Source: Flammeovirgaceae bacterium (GTDB lineage: Bacteria > Bacteroidota > Bacteroidia > Cytophagales > Cyclobacteriaceae). From it: a stretch of DNA of 64,000 bases. A model generated the notes under the pieces. It did no database searches and was not told the DNA's origin. It saw only the letters and a program-made list of their open reading frames with translations. The position numbers were made by a program, and so were the translations under genes. The stretch is taken from positions 62,001 to 126,000 of the forward strand of contig JADJMA010000011.1 of NCBI GenBank assembly GCA_016709845.1. Reading direction: 5' to 3'. This document shows, piece after piece, positions 1-10,288 of this stretch. Each line of letters opens with the position of its first letter. Position 1 is the stretch's first letter.

Positions 1-1317
1 TCAAATCAGAGAAGATCTTGAAAAATTGGCTGCTGACTTTAAAACTGTAACCGAAGATTCAGTTTTGCAGCCGCTAACTCTGACGGGAATGAGCCCTTTA
101 CAAAATATTCCAACTCAACGCTACCCGGTTTCTTAGGTGATAAAAAAGATCAATTGGTTGCCGGAAGTGTCTTCGGTCCATTCCTTGATGGAAATTCTCA
201 TAAAGTGGTACAGGTGGTACGATTTGGAAAGGACACGGTGGGCAATGCAAGAGCCAGTCATATTTTAATTCGTTGGGATGATGAAAGTGAAGCCTCTAAA
301 AAGGTTGCCAAAGAAAAAGCAAAAAAGATTCTTGCTGACATTAAAGGGGGTGCTGACTTTGCTGCGAAGGCTCGTGAATTCGGTACGGATGGTACAGCCT
401 CGCAAGGCGGAGATCTGGGTTGGTTCAGCTCTGGTCAAATGGTTAAACCTTTTGAGGAAGCTGTTTTCAGCGCAAAAAAAACCGGAGTTCTTAACGATGT
501 TGTTGAAACGCAGTTTGGGTATCATATTATTGACGTAACCGGAGTAGCTGACTACACTACGTACACCGTTGCTACCATAGAAATTGTGATTGCGCCTAGT
601 GATGAAACGCAAAATACAGCTTATGTAAAAGCACAAACATTTGCCAGCAATGTGTCAGGTGTAGATGACTTTAATGAAAGAGCCAAAGCGGAAAAATTAA
701 TGGTGATGAATGCGGAAAACTTAAAAACAGTTGACCGTAGGGTTAACGACTTAGGAGATGCCCGCGCTATGATTACCTGGTTATACCGCGATGCAAAAAT
801 TGGAAAAGTATCTGACGTATTTGACTTGGATACAGATTATGCTGTGGCTGTTATGACCAGCAAAACTGAAGAAGGAGTTCGCTCTTTTGATGACGTAAAA
901 GATGAAATCAAGCCTGCTGTGCTTAATCAGGTAAAAGGAAAGAAAATAATTGAAACGTTGAGCACGCAGAAAGGCACACTGGATGAGATGGCTAAAGCGT
1001 TTGGCTCGGATGCTATCGTGGCTTCTTCCAGCGATCTTAAACTTAACTCAAACACTTTACCAAGCGTTGGGCTCGATCCCGTGGCGGTTGGAAAAATTTT
1101 CTCGCTAGAACCCGGAAAGCGCTCTGAACCCTTTGCGGGAGAAAATGGTGTGTTGGTAGCAGAACTTCAAAATAAAACAGTAGCTCCTGCTGTGGGTGAT
1201 TACACCATGTTTAAAAACCAATTATTGCAGGGCTTAAACGGGCGGGCAGCATATAGTATTTCTGAAGCTTTGAAAGAAGGATCTCGGATCGAAGACAAGC
1301 GTTACAAATATTTTTAG
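1..1317 (+). CDS. Parvulin-type peptidylprolyl isomerase (PpiD/SurA-like), 5' end outside window
   Basis: Cell-envelope folding catalyst, cut by the window edge. A PpiC (parvulin) domain lies at about 262-545: it opens with RASHILIRW and carries the GGDLGWF and FGYHIIDV blocks of the family. About 250 further residues look like a second, degenerate isomerase/chaperone segment, ending in KYKYF. Reading is in frame 2 up to about 62 and in frame 1 from 67. Restoring one T in the T run at 63-66 joins DSV to FAAANSDG, so this is a one-base homopolymer deletion rather than a real start at an internal codon. A terminator follows directly. PpiD is the likelier family member because the C-terminal part is long, but the membrane anchor that would prove it is not in the window. 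Confidence 0.85.
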
Positions 1318-1338
1318 AGATAATCAATAATTAAACGA

Positions 1339-1375
1339 GCGCCCCCGAAGTTTCTTCAGGGGCGCTTTTTCTTTT
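1339..1375 (+). terminator. Rho-independent terminator after the isomerase gene
   Basis: A 12-bp stem (1339-1350 with 1354-1365, one C-A mismatch) closes a TTT loop and is followed by TTTTTCTTTT. It lies between the isomerase stop and the next ATG, so it ends the upstream transcript. Confidence 0.85.
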
Positions 1376-1639
1376 ATGAACGAACAATGGTTTATCAACT
1401 TCCGCGAAAAACTCGATCAGCATTACGCCTGGCCGGCTCTTTACGTGTTTAAGTTTATTGTGCCAACTGGTAAAGAAGCCGAGGTTAAAACGTTGTTCCC
1501 CAATCACACAACAACAGAAAGGCCTTCTAAAAATGGCAATTACACAAGTGTTACAACGGAGGCAATGCTTCCATCCGCTGACGCAGTAATTGAAATCTAC
1601 AAGGCCGCTGCCAGAATTGAGGGCATAATTGCGCTTTAA
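1376..1639 (+). CDS. DUF493 family protein
   Basis: Small soluble protein of 87 residues that fits the DUF493 (YbeD-like) family in size and pattern: an N-terminal FREKLDQHYAWPALYVFKFIVP strand region, then a central NGNYTSVTTEA strand and a C-terminal helix (ADAVIEIYKAAARIEGI). The family has a small ferredoxin-like regulatory fold and no settled biochemical role in this phylum. The ATG directly follows the T tract of the terminator, so the leader is short or the gene is fed by readthrough. The stop lies 20 bp before the next start, which suggests co-transcription with the decarboxylase-like gene. Confidence 0.75.
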   Translation: MNEQWFINFREKLDQHYAWPALYVFKFIVPTGKEAEVKTLFPNHTTTERPSKNGNYTSVTTEAMLPSADAVIEIYKAAARIEGIIAL

Positions 1640-1658
1640 TAGGATAGAACTCAAATCA

Positions 1659-2795
1659 ATGCTCATTTCATCTATTGAAAAAGCACGGCAAATCAATCCT
1701 GATAGAAATACAAACCCCGCTCAAAACTTACAAGAATATTATGAGTTTGTTTCGTGGGCCGAAACGTCTATGCCGTGGGCATTGTTGAAAAAAGAAGAAT
1801 ATCCGGAAATTTTTGACAATATCTTTCAGAGTCTGTGCTATTTCTATTTTCTAATTGATCAACCACTTCCTGAATTAGAAGGAAAAGGATTAGTGAATAA
1901 TTCGTTGCAATATGCTGAGCCCTTTGCCTCCTGGCTTATTACGTTCAGTAAATTGTGGGGCAAATATCTGGACAGTGAAGCATCCTGGAATAAAGCCTAC
2001 TACAACATGGCGCTTAACGATCCTGCTTTTGGGCTTAAAAATGATTGGTACGAAAACTCATCGAATTGGAAAACCTTTAATCAGTTCTTTGCAAGATATC
2101 TGCGGTCTGACGACATGCGCCCCATTGCATCACCCGAAGACAACTCGGTAGTTACTTCATTTGCAGATTCTGAACCACAAGGAGTTTGGCTGATAGATAG
2201 TGCTTCTTTCATTAATGATCCCAAAGGTGTGGTCGTCAAGTCATCAACACTAAAATCTATTAAAAAACTTATTGGAGACGACAGTGAATATAAAGATGCC
2301 TTTTCCAACGGTACACTCACGCACTCCTTTTTAAATGTTAATGATTATCACCGTTATCATTTTCCTATGTCTGGGATAATTAAAGAAGTTCGCATCATTC
2401 AGGGAATAAATCCAACCGGTGGATCACTGTGGTGGGATAAAGAAAACAGCCGCTACGCTTTTGATCCCTCCGCTATTTTAGGGTGGCAGAGTGTTGAAAC
2501 GCGAGGTTGTGTAATTTTGGAAACTAAAGAACACGGGCTTGTAGCGTTACTGCCCATTGGGATGGTAGCCGTGGGCTCTGTTAATTTTGAAGAGAATGTT
2601 AAGGTGGGAGCAGAAGTGAAGAAAGGCGATATGTTAGGGAATTTTCTCTTTGGCGGCTCAGACTTTATTTTGATATTTCAAGACAAAGTAAATTTCACTC
2701 TTGAGGCTCCAAAGAAACAAGGGAGTGATTCATACCAGCATCTTTTAATGGGTGAAAAGCTTGGTAGCCTGAGTAAACGTCAAATTAATAAGTGA
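1659..2795 (+). CDS. Phosphatidylserine decarboxylase-like protein
   Basis: A 378-residue protein of the phosphatidylserine decarboxylase superfamily, whose known members make phosphatidylethanolamine with a self-generated pyruvoyl group. Visible family blocks are FNQFFARYL near residue 140, the HSFLNVNDYHRYHFPMSG block near 226 with the catalytic-type His, and LFGGSDFILIF near 335, where the GGS serine takes the place of the LGST/GGST cleavage serine. It is longer than the usual 220-residue bacterial short form and resembles the Psd-related long forms. The ATG at 1659 is preferred to a TTG ten codons upstream that overlaps the DUF493 stop. Asp after GGS in place of the usual Thr is a small deviation, so substrate is not certain. 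Confidence 0.75.
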   Translation: MLISSIEKARQINPDRNTNPAQNLQEYYEFVSWAETSMPWALLKKEEYPEIFDNIFQSLCYFYFLIDQPLPELEGKGLVNNSLQYAEPFASWLITFSKLWGKYLDSEASWNKAYYNMALNDPAFGLKNDWYENSSNWKTFNQFFARYLRSDDMRPIASPEDNSVVTSFADSEPQGVWLIDSASFINDPKGVVVKSSTLKSIKKLIGDDSEYKDAFSNGTLTHSFLNVNDYHRYHFPMSGIIKEVRIIQGINPTGGSLWWDKENSRYAFDPSAILGWQSVETRGCVILETKEHGLVALLPIGMVAVGSVNFEENVKVGAEVKKGDMLGNFLFGGSDFILIFQDKVNFTLEAPKKQGSDSYQHLLMGEKLGSLSKRQINK

Positions 2796-2824
2796 TCTTT
2801 TGAAAGACCGATCAAATAAGCTTT

Positions 2825-3054
2825 ATGTGGATAGAAGAAAATAATTGTCTTAAAAGACTTTCAAGTTTAAAAACTTCACGGAAGCCTTTGGCTTTATGAC
2901 TAAAGTCGCCTTGCTTGCTGAGAAGGCAGATCATCATCCATACTGGACAAACGTTTATAACACAGTAAACATAGAACTTTCCACACATGATGCGGGTGAT
3001 GTAGTTACTGACAAAGATCGAAAATTGGCAAAAGCCATTGATCAACTTGTATAA
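2825..3054 (+). CDS. Pterin-4a-carbinolamine dehydratase, one-base frameshift
   Basis: Small enzyme that dehydrates 4a-hydroxytetrahydropterin and helps recycle tetrahydropterin cofactor. The start MWIEENNCLKR and the later FTEAFGFMTKVALLAEKADHHPYW run in different frames. Adding one T to the T run at 2859-2861 gives KRLFKFKNFTEAF and a normal protein of about 76 residues. The HHPYWTNVYN block is the conserved active-site signature of the family, followed by ELSTHDAGD and a C-terminal KDRKLAKAIDQL helix. No ORF above 60 codons covers it on this strand, so automatic annotation would probably miss it. It lies 29 bp after the decarboxylase-like gene and 2 bp before rsmI. Confidence 0.85.
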
Positions 3055-3056
3055 TC

Positions 3057-3738
3057 GTGTCAGCTGAAGCAACTTTATATCTCGTGCCTACCCCATCGGA
3101 AATCTGGCGGATATTACATTGCGTGCGCTGGATATATTAAAAACTGTTGATACCATTTTAGCAGAAGACACCCGCACATCAGGGTTTCTACTTAAACACT
3201 ACGAAATCTCAAAGCCTCTTCAGAGCTTTCATATTTTTAATGAACACAAAACATTAACTGGATTAATTACCCGAATGCAACAAGGCGAAGTAATGGCCTT
3301 AGTTAGCGATGCCGGCACACCCGGTATTTCTGATCCCGGTTTTTTATTAGTGCGTGAAGCACTGAAAGCTGGTTTAAAAGTTGATTGTTTGCCCGGTGCC
3401 ACTGCATTAATTCCTGCCTTAGTGAAATCAGGATTTCCAACCGATCGATTTGCTTTTGAGGGTTTTCTCCCTCACAAAAAAGGCAGGCAAACCATGCTTA
3501 AGAAATTAAGTGAAGAAGATCGAACGGTTGTTCTCTATGAATCACCCCATCGACTTATCAAAACTTTAGAACAACTCGTTGAATTTTTTGGTCCCGAACG
3601 ATTGGTTTCTGTTTCGCGTGAGCTTACCAAGTTTCATGAAGAAACTAAAACAGGCACTGTTACTGAAGTACTCGAGCATTTTAAGAAAAAGATGTGAAGG
3701 GTGAAATTGTTATAGTGATCAATGGCAAAGAAAAATAA
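3057..3738 (+). CDS. rsmI: 16S rRNA (cytidine(1402)-2'-O)-methyltransferase, two frameshifts
   Basis: RsmI uses S-adenosylmethionine to 2'-O-methylate C1402 in the decoding centre of 16S rRNA. The tetrapyrrole-methylase fold is clear: LAEDTRTSGFLLKHY, LVSDAGTPGISDPGF, CLPGATALIPALVKSG, FEGFLPHKKGR and YESPHRL. The N-terminal YLVPTPIGNLADITLRAL is restored by one extra C in the run near 3092, and the C-terminal KKDVKGEIVIVINGK by one extra A near 3690. The real stop is then at 3736-3738, overlapping the next gene by 17 bp. I use the GTG at 3057 as start because there is no ATG in frame before the YLVPTP block. Confidence 0.9.
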
Positions 3739-4491
3739 TTCAATATGGGGACCCTGGAGTTTGTTTGCACTCTCTGCTGTACTGCTTACAGCTGGATGGT
3801 TAATGAAACCATTTCCTGTTTTTATTTTTGTTGGCTTTGCTCCCTTATTCGCATTAGTTGACTATGCCCGCGAAGCCAAGAACCCATGGAATCGATTTGA
3901 ACTCATTCTTCTTGCACTCAGTATTTCGTTATTTGCAGCAAGTTTTTTTGATTTTCAGGTTATAATTTTTGTTTTAGTTCAGGCCATTGCTTTTACCCTC
4001 ACTTTGTTGGCTACTCATTTGCCCATCAAAATCTTGGATCAAGGTTAGGTAAGTTTACAGTCATTTTTTTCTGGTTGGGACTTGAATTCATTTTCTTAAA
4101 TCTACCATGGCGGGCGCAAACAATATTTCTTGCCGGCTCATTAAGGCTGGTGCCCGGTTCGGCTATTTGGACCAATCATACCGGATACTTAGGAATATCT
4201 ATGTGGATATTATCCGTGAACCCTGTTTTCTATCTTTCGTTCTTCCATAAAGGCACCTTTAACCGCTATCTTTTTTTACTGGCTATATTACTTATCGGCA
4301 CACCGATTGCCCTTTCTTACCTCATGGATACCTTAGGTGTAAATCGTACTCAAATGATTTCATTGTACTCGTATGAATCGAATATATTACAAAGTAAATC
4401 TACAGGTGAATTGGTTGCACGAACGGCAACCTGGGTTTCAGTGTTAATTATGCTACTGTCTTTCGTTAAGAATCAAACCAGAAAAAAATGA
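3722..4491 (+). CDS. Multi-pass membrane protein of unknown function, one frameshift
   Basis: Not a family I can name. The restored product is about 256 residues with six or seven hydrophobic segments (for example SLFALSAVLLTAGWLM, FELILLALSISLFAASFF, FWLGLEFIFLNLPW, WVSVLIMLLSFV). The two halves lie in different frames. One extra A in the run at 4028-4031 gives PIKNLGSRLGKFTVIFFWLGLEF without a stop. The centre has LPWRAQTIFLAGSLRLVPGSAIWTNHTG, reminiscent of a loop in apolipoprotein N-acyltransferase-like proteins, but the catalytic domain of Lnt is absent and I do not make that call. It overlaps rsmI and is followed within 4 bp by the phosphatase-like gene, so all three are probably one transcript. 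Confidence 0.6.
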
Positions 4492-5281
4492 ACTTAGCCC
4501 TGTTAGAAAAAGATGTAATAACCCTGTGTGAAGAGGTTAGTGAGTTTATGAGTAAGGAAAGTGAAAATTTTGATCTTTCTAAGATTGAGCAAAAAGGAAG
4601 TTTTAGCAATTTAGTCTCGTACGTAGATAAGGAATCAGAAAAAAGATTGGTTGCTCGCCTAAGTAAATTATTACCCGGCTCTGGTTTTTTAGCGGAAGAA
4701 GGAACGGAGACTAAAGGAACCAATGACTATCGTTGGATAATTGATCCGCTGGATGGCACTACTAATTACCTGCATGGGTTACCAATTTATGCCATTAGTA
4801 TTGGGTTACAGCGAAGTGACAAAACTGTGTTAGGCATTGTGTACGATGTTAGTAATCGTGCTTGCTACCATGCTATTGAAAATCAACCGGCCTATTGCAA
4901 TCAAAAAGAAATCAGAATTTCTCCCATTACTAAAATGGAAGAAAGTTTGTTAGCCACAGGCTTTCCTTATTATCACCACTTCGATAAAAAGATAACTACC
5001 TGGAGATCATAAAAACATTTCTTGAAAAAACCCATGGCATCCGCAGGTTAGGAAGTGCCGCGATGGACCTTGCATATGTGGCCAGTGGCAAGTTGGAGGG
5101 TTTTTTTGAATACAACCTCTCCCCATGGGATGTTGCCGGGGGTGTCTTTCTTGTTCAACAAGCCGGTGGTGTGGTTACAGATTTTTCGGGGGGCGACAAT
5201 TATCTTCACGGAGGAGAATTATGTGCCGGAGGAAACATTCATGCCGAAATGTTGAAAGTGGTTCAAGAGAAGTGGTTTTAA
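4488..5281 (+). CDS. Inositol monophosphatase family protein (SuhB-like), one frameshift
   Basis: Mg-dependent phosphomonoesterase of the IMPase/SuhB family. The metal-binding signatures are complete: FLAEEGTE (first acidic site), WIIDPLDGTTNYLHG (second) and SPWDVAGGVFLVQQAGG near the C terminus. The product is about 265 residues, the usual length. The break is at the A run 4985-4989: one extra A gives HFDKKDNYLEIIKTFLEK in place of a premature stop. Substrate could be inositol phosphate, a sugar phosphate or PAP; the sequence does not decide. It overlaps the upstream membrane protein by 4 bp and converges on the permease gene, only 8 bp away. Confidence 0.88.
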
Positions 5282-5289
5282 GTTTTTTT

Positions 5290-7701
5290 CTATTCACTTC
5301 TTAAAGACGTTGCCGGATTTATCATGGCTGCTTTAATAGATCGGTAACCCACCGTAACAAAAGCAATCAAACACGTGCTGCCAAGGCCAAGAATAAATAC
5401 CGAAGGGCCAATAGAAATTTTATAAGCAAACTGCTCTAAGTATTTAGTTGAGAAATACCAACTTACTGGTGCAGCCAGTACAAACCCTACTAAAATTAAT
5501 CTTACAAACTCACCCGAAAACAAGAATAGGATATTTTCCACCGAAGCGCCAAGCACTTTTCTAACGCCTATCTCTTTTGTTTTTTGGTTAGCCATAAACA
5601 CCGTTAAGCCAAACAAGCCCAGACAACCAATAAAAATTGCCATGGATGTAAACACGGTAAGCATAACAGACATCTTGGTTTCACTCTCATAAAATTCACC
5701 AATCTCATCTTCTAGAAATTTATACGAGTAAATAAACTCAGGATAGGTTTGCTCCCATCGTTCCTGTATCTCCTTCAAACTCTGTTGTACCGATTGTGGG
5801 TTTAGTTTTATAGAAAGCGTTTCATATCCACGAATGCGGTTAAGCATAAGAGTTGCCTCCATCGGATCTTGTAAGGAAACTGTATTAAAGTTTTTTACAA
5901 CGCCACTAACCGGAAGATTTTTGCCCCACATCTTAATTCGCTTTCCAATAATTTCTTTAGGATCGGTAAACCCAACCACTTGCATCAATTTTTCATTTAC
6001 AACCATAGTTTGTGCAGTATCCGCATCGCTAAGACCAGTACCTGCAAGCAACTCTAGTTTATACAAATCCAGATAGTTTCCATCTACTTGCTTTACTTGC
6101 GTTCCATAATGCTCATCACTGCCTTCAATTTGAAAATCGGTACTGGAAACGCTGCCTGATGAAGGCGGAGTGCTGGATAAACTAGTTGCTTCCACACCAG
6201 CTACTTTCATTAAATCATTACGCAAGGCGCGCATTTTACTTATGCCATCGCCCTCGGTTGCTGTTTCTTGTTCGGGAATGTTTACAATAACAACAGCCTC
6301 TTTCCTAAAACCCAACTCTTTAGTCTTTAAAAAATTCATTTGACTGATTAACACAATTGTGCCGATGATCAATAATTGAGAAATAAAAAATTGCATTACC
6401 ACAAGACCTCTTCTCAAATTAAAACCTGACGATTGGGTTGCCCGAATTTGATTTTTCAATGCACTGATGGGATTAAATCCGCTCACTACCAGCGATGGAT
6501 AAATACCGGATAACAACGAAACCGCAACTAACGTACTTACAAGAAAAACCCAGAGTGCTATATCCGAACTGTAGTTAAGAGTAAGTGATAAATCCAAAAA
6601 TGCATTGATAGAAGCTAAACCAATCTCAGCCACAACCAAGGCCAATAAAATTGAAACAAATGTTATCAACGTTGTTTCGCCAAGAAACTGAAGCGCCAGT
6701 TGAGGCCGTGTACTTCCTAACGCTTTACGAATGCCAACCTCTTTCGATCGTTTAACAGCTTCGGCTGTTGTAAGATTAATAAAATTGATACATGCCGTAA
6801 GTAGTAAGAAAATGCCTATAAGGGTTAATGCGTTAAGTTGTGAATTGCTAATCGTGTTGTAATTGTAATTACCAAAACGTTCATCATAATGCACTTCGCT
6901 AAAAGGTTGCATGATAAACGTAGTGTTATCCTGATTACGAGCCGGATCGCCCAAATACTTGGAAACAAAAGCTGGTATGCGGGCTTCTATATCAGAGATA
7001 GAACTGCCTGCTCGCAGCGTAAAGTAACATTGATCATCACTCCAGATTCCCCTCCAGCCGTTTTCATCCTTCTCCTTTTTAATGGTTATGTAGGAAACCA
7101 GCAGATCAAATGGCAAATCAGTATTGGTGGGCAAATCTTCCATAATCGCGGTAACGCGATACTCATGCCCCTCATACTTCAGAACTTCACCAATAGCATC
7201 CTCTTTCCCAAAATATTTCATTGCCCACCGGCTTGATAGAATTGCTTCGTTGGGTTCATCCAATCCAGTTGTCGCATCACCAATCAAAATCTTTCTATCA
7301 AATACCTTAAAGAAACTGGGCTGTGCAAAAGCTACGCCCTTCTCTTCATCATACCGCTTGGGATCTGCGTTAACTTGTGGAATGGTAATAAAACTCCCAG
7401 CCCGATAAGAAATAAAAGTAACCTGATCTGCTTCCGGAAAGTCATTTACAAACGCCTCTGGAAAAACAGGATAAACACCAGGTGTATAATTTTTACCATT
7501 GTTACCATCGGATTGAACCACCGCACGATAGGTTCGATCATAATTTGAGTGAAACGTATCGAAACTTTTGTGGTAACGAACCAATAAGAAAAGGATCAGA
7601 CTCGTTGCTAAGCCCAAGGTAAGCCCTCCGATATTAAGCATTGTAGTTGTTCGCTGTCGAATCAGATTCCGCAAAGCTGTTTTTAAATAATTGTTGAACA
7701 T
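5290..7701 (-). CDS. ABC transporter permease, FtsX-type with two repeats (MacB-PCD)
   Basis: Intact 803-residue permease. It has the Bacteroidota layout of two consecutive MacB periplasmic-core/FtsX units: TM1 at about residues 20-42, a periplasmic domain, three helices around 285-430 with RSKEVGIRKALGSTRPQL, then a second unit starting near 430 (RRGLVVMQFFISQLLIIG) and ending in the helices around 690-790 with KTKEIGVRKVLGASVENI. The EVGIRKxLGA segments are the cytosolic coupling helices that contact the ATPase. No ATP-binding subunit is encoded in the window. The family moves lipids, peptides or drugs or works as a mechanotransducer; substrate unknown. It lies 60 bp downstream of a paralog and is probably co-transcribed with it. 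Confidence 0.9.
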   Translation of the reverse strand: MFNNYLKTALRNLIRQRTTTMLNIGGLTLGLATSLILFLLVRYHKSFDTFHSNYDRTYRAVVQSDGNNGKNYTPGVYPVFPEAFVNDFPEADQVTFISYRAGSFITIPQVNADPKRYDEEKGVAFAQPSFFKVFDRKILIGDATTGLDEPNEAILSSRWAMKYFGKEDAIGEVLKYEGHEYRVTAIMEDLPTNTDLPFDLLVSYITIKKEKDENGWRGIWSDDQCYFTLRAGSSISDIEARIPAFVSKYLGDPARNQDNTTFIMQPFSEVHYDERFGNYNYNTISNSQLNALTLIGIFLLLTACINFINLTTAEAVKRSKEVGIRKALGSTRPQLALQFLGETTLITFVSILLALVVAEIGLASINAFLDLSLTLNYSSDIALWVFLVSTLVAVSLLSGIYPSLVVSGFNPISALKNQIRATQSSGFNLRRGLVVMQFFISQLLIIGTIVLISQMNFLKTKELGFRKEAVVIVNIPEQETATEGDGISKMRALRNDLMKVAGVEATSLSSTPPSSGSVSSTDFQIEGSDEHYGTQVKQVDGNYLDLYKLELLAGTGLSDADTAQTMVVNEKLMQVVGFTDPKEIIGKRIKMWGKNLPVSGVVKNFNTVSLQDPMEATLMLNRIRGYETLSIKLNPQSVQQSLKEIQERWEQTYPEFIYSYKFLEDEIGEFYESETKMSVMLTVFTSMAIFIGCLGLFGLTVFMANQKTKEIGVRKVLGASVENILFLFSGEFVRLILVGFVLAAPVSWYFSTKYLEQFAYKISIGPSVFILGLGSTCLIAFVTVGYRSIKAAMINPATSLRSE

Positions 7702-7761
7702 ATCAGTAAGAGTTGAATTTTTAGATGTCTACGTCCTTTAAAAAGTTTTGCAATAAATATT

Positions 7762-10178
7762 TTATTCACTTTTCAGTGCATCCACTGGATTAGCAATAGC
7801 TGCACGAAGTGATCGATAGCCAACGGTGATAAATGTAATTGCTAACGTACTTACGATTCCAATGGCAAAAACAATCCAGGTGATCTCCACTTTAAAGGCA
7901 AAGTCTTCCAGCCAAAGATTCATGGCATACCACGCTACGGGCACAGCAAGAACAAATGCCACTACCACCAAGAGAACGAAGTCGCGTGAAAAAAGAGCTA
8001 CGATATGAGTGACCGATGCACCTAAGGTTTTTCGAATTGCAATCTCTTTTGTTTTTGCTGGGCCATAAAAGAAGCCAATCCATACAAACCGAGGCAGCCT
8101 ATAAAAATGGCTATGCCCGCAAATATTTCAAACAACCCAAACATTCGTTCCTCTTCACGATATAATCGCCCCACATAATCATCTAAGAATGAATACTGAA
8201 ATAAGTATTCCGGAAATTGTTCCTGCCAAGCTTGTTCAATATTTTTTATTGTAGCTGCTGCATTGGTCGTACTAATCTTTATACCTGCATCAAAAAAATA
8301 ATTAAATGGCAAGAGAACAACTGACTCAAGGCCATGTTGCAGCGACTCCGTGTGAAAATCCTTTACTACGCCAATCACCGAACCTGAAATATCATTAAAG
8401 CCTATGGTAATGTTTTTACCAATAATATCTTTTGGAGAACTAAAGCCGAGTGTCCTAACGGCCTCCTCATTAAGTACGTACGACCACTGTCGTTCAGCAC
8501 CTTTAAGGTTAGCTAGCTTCTCATCACTCTCTAAAAACCAACGCCCCTCAAGTAACTCAAGACCATAGACATCCTTATATCCTGCATCGGCAAGTTTCAA
8601 TCGTATGGAATATCGATCTGATTCACCTTTATCAGTAAGATACATACCCGTTCCAAACTTATTGTCTGACATGGGTGCTCCCAATGAAAAGGAAACACCT
8701 TTGATATCATCAAATGTTTCCAAGCGATTTCGAAAGGCTTCTAACTTAATCGGACTATTATCAGGGATGCTTACATTTATCACTGCTTCCTTCGTAAATC
8801 CAAGGGATGAATTTCAAAAAAAAGAAAGTTGGCTCGATACCACCAAAGTGCAAATGATTAGCACCTGTGCAATAAAAAACTGACCCACGACCAAAATTTT
8901 TCTCACCGATATCGGTGATTTAGTATCGGTGGACATGCGGTTCTTCAATGCTTTTACAGGATTAAACTTTGATAAAACCAATGCGGGATAAAAGCCCGAG
9001 AAAAGAGCCGTAACTAAAATTACTACAACAAGGAAGATTATAAGCTGCGGATTATTTAACAAGTTCAATTGCACATCTCGCTCTAAGAAACTACCAACCA
9101 TGGGTGCAATTCCTTCAGCAATGCCAACAGAAATAATACCCGCGCAAAGTGTAATCAAAAAAGCTTCACTTAAATACTGCCAGGTAAGTTGATAGCGTTG
9201 TGCCCCCAGTGTTTTCCTTACGCCTACCTCTTTGGACTTATGCACGGAAAGTGCTGTGGAGAGATTGATGAAATTAACACAGGCAACTAATAAAATAAAA
9301 TCTCCAATCAATGCCAGGATAATCAGTGTTGATGAGTTGGTTGACGTTGTGCCCGGATTTTCACTAAACTCCATGTCAAAATGAATTTCAGAGAGTGGTT
9401 GTAACAAATAGGTTTGTCGCTCAGCCTCTTTCGGGTGATAATACTTTTTGATCAAGGCTGGAAACTTCGCTTCCATTGACTCACGGGTTTCAGAAGCAGG
9501 CAGAACAACATAGGCAAATCCGGATGCATTTAATCCCCATTGATCCATAGAAAATCCAAGAAATTGTTCTGTCACATCTGGAGTTAACGTAGCGCGCGAT
9601 ACGATCATGTTTACCTCCATATGCGTTGGTGTTGAAGGCATGCGGATGATGCCTGCTACTTCAAGATCGAGCAGATTTTCAAGTTTTATGTTTTTAACGT
9701 CTTTTTTAAGAAGAGTTTTCGCAAACTCTTCCGTTAGAAAAACCTTTCCGGGGCCAGTCAAATCTTTCTTGGGATTGCCTGATAATACTTCAATATCGAA
9801 AACCTCAAAAAATGATGGATCAGCAAACAGGATATTTGTCACGCTGCTCTTTTCTTCATCAATAGTCATCAACGCATCCTCCTGAAAATGAAACTGAGTA
9901 GAGATTAAATCCGGGAAATCATTCTTTAACGCTTCCGCCAAAGGGTAAGGTGTTACCGTTGTTTTTTCAATTCCCGAAGCATCGCTGGTTTCGCGCACTA
10001 TTCGGTAAATATTTTTTGAATTTGAAAATGCCTGATCAAAACTAACTTCACGTTTAATAATTAGAAAAATGATAATGCAGGTGGTGATTCCCAAAGCCAG
10101 GCCAGCTACGTTAATGAATGTGTAGCTCTTATTGCGCAACAGGTTTCGAAACGCAATGGTGAAGTAGTTTTTAAGCAT
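7762..10178 (-). CDS. ABC transporter permease, FtsX-type, with one in-frame stop and one frameshift
   Basis: Paralog of the adjacent permease with the same two-unit layout and about 805 codons when joined. The first unit runs from the start at 10178 to SSQLSFF; an in-frame TGA at 8814-8816 follows, and the reading continues in the same frame with NSSLGFTKEAVINVSIP. The stop sits in a run of eight T then G then three A, so shifted homopolymer lengths could create it. The second break is in the T run at 8052-8056: one extra base restores QQKTKEIAIRKTLGASVTHIVALF and the last three helices, ending PVDALKSE. The two coupling helices (EVGVRKTLGAQR and EIAIRKTLGAS) are both present. Whether the gene works depends on whether these two lesions are real. 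Confidence 0.82.
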
Positions 10179-10204
10179 CTCAAGTAATTTAATTATGCTT
10201 GAAA

Positions 10205-10222
10205 GTCAAGTATGGTGCCAAC
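10205..10222 (-). promoter_or_regulatory. Sigma-54-like promoter for the permease pair
   Basis: On the minus strand TTGGCAC is followed by CATAC and TTGAC. This matches the -24 box (TGGCAC) exactly and the -12 box in three of four core bases (TTGA for TTGC), with the right spacing. Predicted transcription start would be near 10194, about 15 bases before the ATG. The GC to GA change at -12 is the weak point. Confidence 0.5.
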
Positions 10223-10288
10223 TGGAAAACATAGATTTTCGGTCAAATAGAATGATTGTTAAATCTGCACTCGTTCAATAGCGTGCGG

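Noticed and set aside
2812..3072. 86-codon minus-strand open frame
   Set aside because: It lies opposite the restored pterin dehydratase gene, which has a clear family signature on the plus strand.
8814..8816. Selenocysteine or other recoding of the TGA in the permease
   Set aside because: No SECIS-like hairpin is evident, the homologous position is a lysine or leucine region rather than a redox site, and the context is an error-prone T/A run.
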